Positions 14,831 to 16,701 of a stretch of 16,701 nucleotides of DNA are shown here, piece after piece. Position numbers and translations under genes: made by a program. The notes below the pieces were generated by a model, which saw only the letters and a program-made list of their open reading frames with translations, ran no database searches and was not told the DNA's origin. Origin of the DNA: Gemmatimonadota bacterium (GTDB lineage: Bacteria; Gemmatimonadota; Gemmatimonadetes; Gemmatimonadales; GWC2-71-9); contig JADJPD010000032.1 of the NCBI GenBank assembly GCA_016713435.1, positions 1-16,701 on the forward strand, given 5' to 3'. Each line of letters opens with the position of its first letter. The stretch's first letter is position 1.

Positions 14831-15209
14831 ATGCCCCCCAAGGCTGCTCCCGATGTCGCCCCGAAGGTCCGCGCCTACCTCGCGTCGCTCCCGCCGGCTC
14901 CACGCCGGGCGGTGAAGGCGCTCATCGCCGCCATCCGGGCGGCGGCGCCGGGGGCGGAGCCGGTGTTCAGCTACGGCATCCGGGGTTCCGCTACGAGGGG
15001 AAGGTGCCGGCCTGGTGCGCGGGGTGGCGGGAGCACGCCAGCGTGTACCCGCTCACGGCCGGGATGCGGGCGGCGGCGGGGCCGGCGCTGGCGAAGTTCG
15101 CCACGGCCAAGGGGACCACCCGGTTCCCGCTCGACGCCCCGCTGCCGCTGCCGCTGGTGCGGAAGATGGTCCGCGCGCGGGCCGCTCGGAGATCCGGGCG
15201 GCGCGTTAG
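14831..15209 (+). CDS. DUF1801 (YdhG-like) domain protein, frameshifted
   Basis: ATG 14831 has a weak GAGG (14823-14826). The protein reads VRAYLASLPPAPRRAVKALI, then AAPGAEPVFSYGI, then GFRYEGKVPAWCAGWREHAS, VYPLTAGMR and KGTTRFPLDAPLPLPLVRKM. This is the full DUF1801 pattern (about 120-130 aa), which includes a Bacillus protein described as an iron chaperone; the function here is unknown. Breaks lie near 14985, in the SYG(M/I)PGFRYEG core, and near 15185. The final codons SEIRAAR end at TAG 15207-15209. Confidence 0.82.
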
Positions 15210-15230
15210 GCGGCGGGCCGGCGCGATTCC

Positions 15231-15250
15231 GGGCGGCCAGGTGGCCGCCC
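15231..15250 (+). terminator. Hairpin after the DUF1801 gene
   Basis: GGGCGGCC (15231-15238) pairs exactly with GGCCGCCC (15243-15250) around AGGT and is followed by TTCGTGCTT. It lies 21 bp after the stop codon. It is probably a terminator, although the T-tract is broken. Confidence 0.45.
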
Positions 15251-15316
15251 TTCGTGCTTGGTACGGGGGCAGGGCCGCGCCCGGCGTCCTCGGGATGTCC
15301 CGACCCGAACGTCCCC

Positions 15317-15884
15317 ATGCGCCATCCCGTCCGCCGCCGGAACACCGCCCTCCTCCTCGCACTCACGTCGGTGGCCACCCTGCTCCTGCTGGTGGCCCTC
15401 GCCGACCCCGTGCCCGGCACCCTCCGCGGGGCCGCGGCGATGGCCCTCTTCGTGGTGGCGTTCATGGTGGCGTCGTTCACCCTGCCGCTGGTGCTGGTCC
15501 GCCAGCTCCAGCTGCGGCCGTGGCGGCGCCTGCTCCGGGGCGAGGCGGTGCTGGCGCGCTGGACCGTGCTGCCGGTGGAGTGGCGGCGGACGCGGGAGGT
15601 GCTCCGGGAGATGGAGGAGCGCCCGGGCTTCGGCGCCAAAAATTCAGGACTCGCGACAGAAAGCGCGGCGCGAGGGCATGGTGGTGGTGACGCCCTACGC
15701 CATCCGGCGTCGGTGGCGACTTCCACGCCCTCACCGCGATCGTGGTGACCCGGGTGCGCCGCGGCTGGATGGAAATCGAGGCCTATAGCGGCCCGACCTC
15801 CAGCGCCGCGGCCCGCTCTTCTACCGCTTCCCCATTGCCCGCGCCGCCCAGCAGGACGCCGAGCGCCTCGCGACCGTGGGCTAG
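15317..15884 (+). CDS. Small two-helix membrane protein of unknown function, frameshifted
   Basis: I do not recognise the family. ATG 15317 starts MRHPVRRRNTALLLALTSVA, giving positive-inside topology and a first helix at about 10-30. The second helix, RGAAAMALFVVAFMVASFTL, is near 37-60. A cytoplasmic domain follows (VLARWTVLPVEWRRTREVLR). After a break near 15640, it continues IQDSRQKARREGMVVVTPYA. After another near 15705, it continues GGDFHALTAIVVTRVRRGWM. After one near 15800, it ends LFYRFPIARAAQQDAERLAT at TAG 15882-15884. The repaired length is about 189 aa. No Shine-Dalgarno is seen before the ATG. Confidence 0.65.
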
Positions 15885-15929
15885 GCGGGGCGCCACCCAC
15901 CGCCCCACGACCGGGCCGGGCCTGGGGTG

Positions 15930-15960
15930 TTGCGGCACCCCCGGGTCGCACGTCTACACT
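15930..15960 (+). promoter_or_regulatory. Weak sigma-70-like promoter candidate for the LOG-family gene
   Basis: TTGCGG (15930-15935) and TACACT (15955-15960) are separated by 19 bp, 87 bp before the GTG start at 16048. The spacing is long and the match is modest. The rest of 15885-16047 holds no gene, only a small CCCTCCGGAGGG palindrome near 15999-16014. Confidence 0.3.
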
Positions 15961-16047
15961 ACACCCTGCATCAATTGCGGTCCCCGCCTGTCAGGTGCCC
16001 CTCCGGAGGGAGGGCAGCCCGGGGCCGCCCGTTCGAAAGGGTCTCCC

Positions 16048-16620
16048 GTGCGACTCAGCAGCATCTCTGCGTCTTCTGCGGGTGCTCACGCCGGCCGCCT
16101 CCCCGGCTTGCGGACGCCGCGCGCGCTGGGCAGGCCATCGCCGCCGGCGGCGGCAGGGGGTGTACGGCGGGCGGGAAGGTGGGCATGATGGGCGCGGTGG
16201 CCGACGGCGCGCTCGAGGCCGGCGGCCGCAAGATCGGCGTTCGTCCTCGACCACCTCTGGTGCAGTACGAGGTGGCCCACGGCGGCCTCACCGAGCTCCA
16301 CGTAGTGGCCTCGATGCACGTCCGCAAGCAGATGATGGCCCACCACGCCGACGCCTTCGTGATCCCCACTGCCGGGCGGCTCCCTGGCACCATGGTGGAA
16401 GAACTTCTTCAGAGACCCGGAACTCAGGGGTGCTCGGCATCCACCGGAGCCGTGCGGGCTCCTCAACGTGGGCGGAGACTTCGACCCGCTGCTGGCATTC
16501 CTGCGGCACGCGGTGGCGGAGGGTTCATCCGGGAGGGGAGTTAATCGCGAGCTGCTGGTGGTGGAAGACGAGCCGGCCCGGCTGCTCGAGCGGCTCGAGT
16601 GCCGCCCACGCCAGCGCTGA
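16048..16620 (+). CDS. LOG-family (TIGR00730-type) Rossmann protein, heavily frameshifted
   Basis: The start is taken at GTG 16048, giving [M]RLSSICVFCG after removing an extra TC near 16066. Recognisable LOG-family segments are the N-terminal VFCG strand, GGKVGMMGAVADGALEAGG, YEVAHGGLTELHVVASMHVR and KQMMAHHADAFVI. Traces of the PGGxGTxxE motif lie around 16370-16405, broken up by several indels. Then come LLNVGG and RELLVVEDEPARLLERLE. Characterised members hydrolyse cytokinin riboside monophosphates or related nucleotides; bacterial substrates vary. The end is uncertain. TGA 16618-16620 gives 190 aa, but one more indel would continue to PTPALKRRLDQSRA and up to the next gene. At least five indels are needed. 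Confidence 0.8.
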
Positions 16621-16656
16621 AGCGGCGGCTGGACCAGAGCCGGGCCCAGGCGAGGC

Positions 16657-16701
16657 ATGTTCCGCGACCTGACCCGCGCGCAGTTCAAGGCCATCTTCCT
16701 G
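16657..16701 (+). CDS. 5' end of a further gene, cut by the window edge
   Basis: ATG 16657, preceded by AGGCGAGG, opens MFRDLTRAQFKAIFL and runs off the right edge. Fifteen codons are too few to name a family. It starts right after the LOG-family gene and may be co-transcribed with it. Confidence 0.45.
   Translation, partial: MFRDLTRAQFKAIFL

Noticed and set aside
1..16701. tRNA, rRNA or riboswitch genes
   Set aside because: Reading both strands showed no cloverleaf, rRNA core or known riboswitch motif that I could support.

Overview
The window is very GC-rich and looks like a chromosomal segment from the phylum Gemmatimonadota or a close relative. The support is a tandem pair of receptor-type Ser/Thr kinases with the layout common in that phylum (kinase, one membrane span, TolB-like domain, TPR-like tail), a DUF4386 membrane protein, a PEP-CTERM protein and an RNI-type LRR protein. 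This is an inference from protein families; no rRNA, tRNA or other taxonomic marker is present.

Layout, left to right. 1-262: a decaying 21-bp tandem repeat array that runs in from the left edge and ends at a perfect 17-bp hairpin. 263-1320: intergenic DNA with a possible sigma-54 promoter, then an unrecognised protein gene (543-1258) and a terminator-like hairpin. 1335-1490: first copy of a palindromic interspersed element. 1578-4217 and 4324-6983: the two kinases. 6984-7142: second element copy. 7248-7964: DUF4386 protein. 7951-8718: a REP-associated tyrosine transposase (minus strand) bracketed by two composite palindromes. 8938-10878: LRR protein. 11032-11829: PEP-CTERM protein, followed by a lone REP. 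12073-13571: VOC-fold protein and a cysteine-synthase-like PLP enzyme. 13575-13709: third element copy. 13732-16701: small secreted protein, putative lipoprotein, DUF1801 protein, small membrane protein, LOG-family protein, and the first 15 codons of another gene.

Most genes look like independent transcription units on the plus strand, separated by palindromes rather than packed in operons. No single pathway links them. The clearest functional unit is the kinase pair. The first kinase is an undamaged reading frame but has Thr in place of the ATP-binding Lys; the second keeps the Lys.

Caution on quality: at least thirty small indels break otherwise legible genes. They are concentrated at 4755-6600 and 12400-16620. 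Almost all can be repaired to a full-length family member with no nonsense codons, so unpolished sequence is more likely than mass pseudogenisation. Disrupted genes are therefore given as CDS spanning the repaired extent, with the approximate break points noted.

The most interesting unexplained structure is the three-copy palindromic element. Its arms are REP-like, its roughly 75-bp interior is conserved, and each copy lies directly 3' of one gene and 5' of the next. Also notable are the RAYT with its REPs, three apparent CTG start codons, and the kinase/possible pseudokinase tandem.
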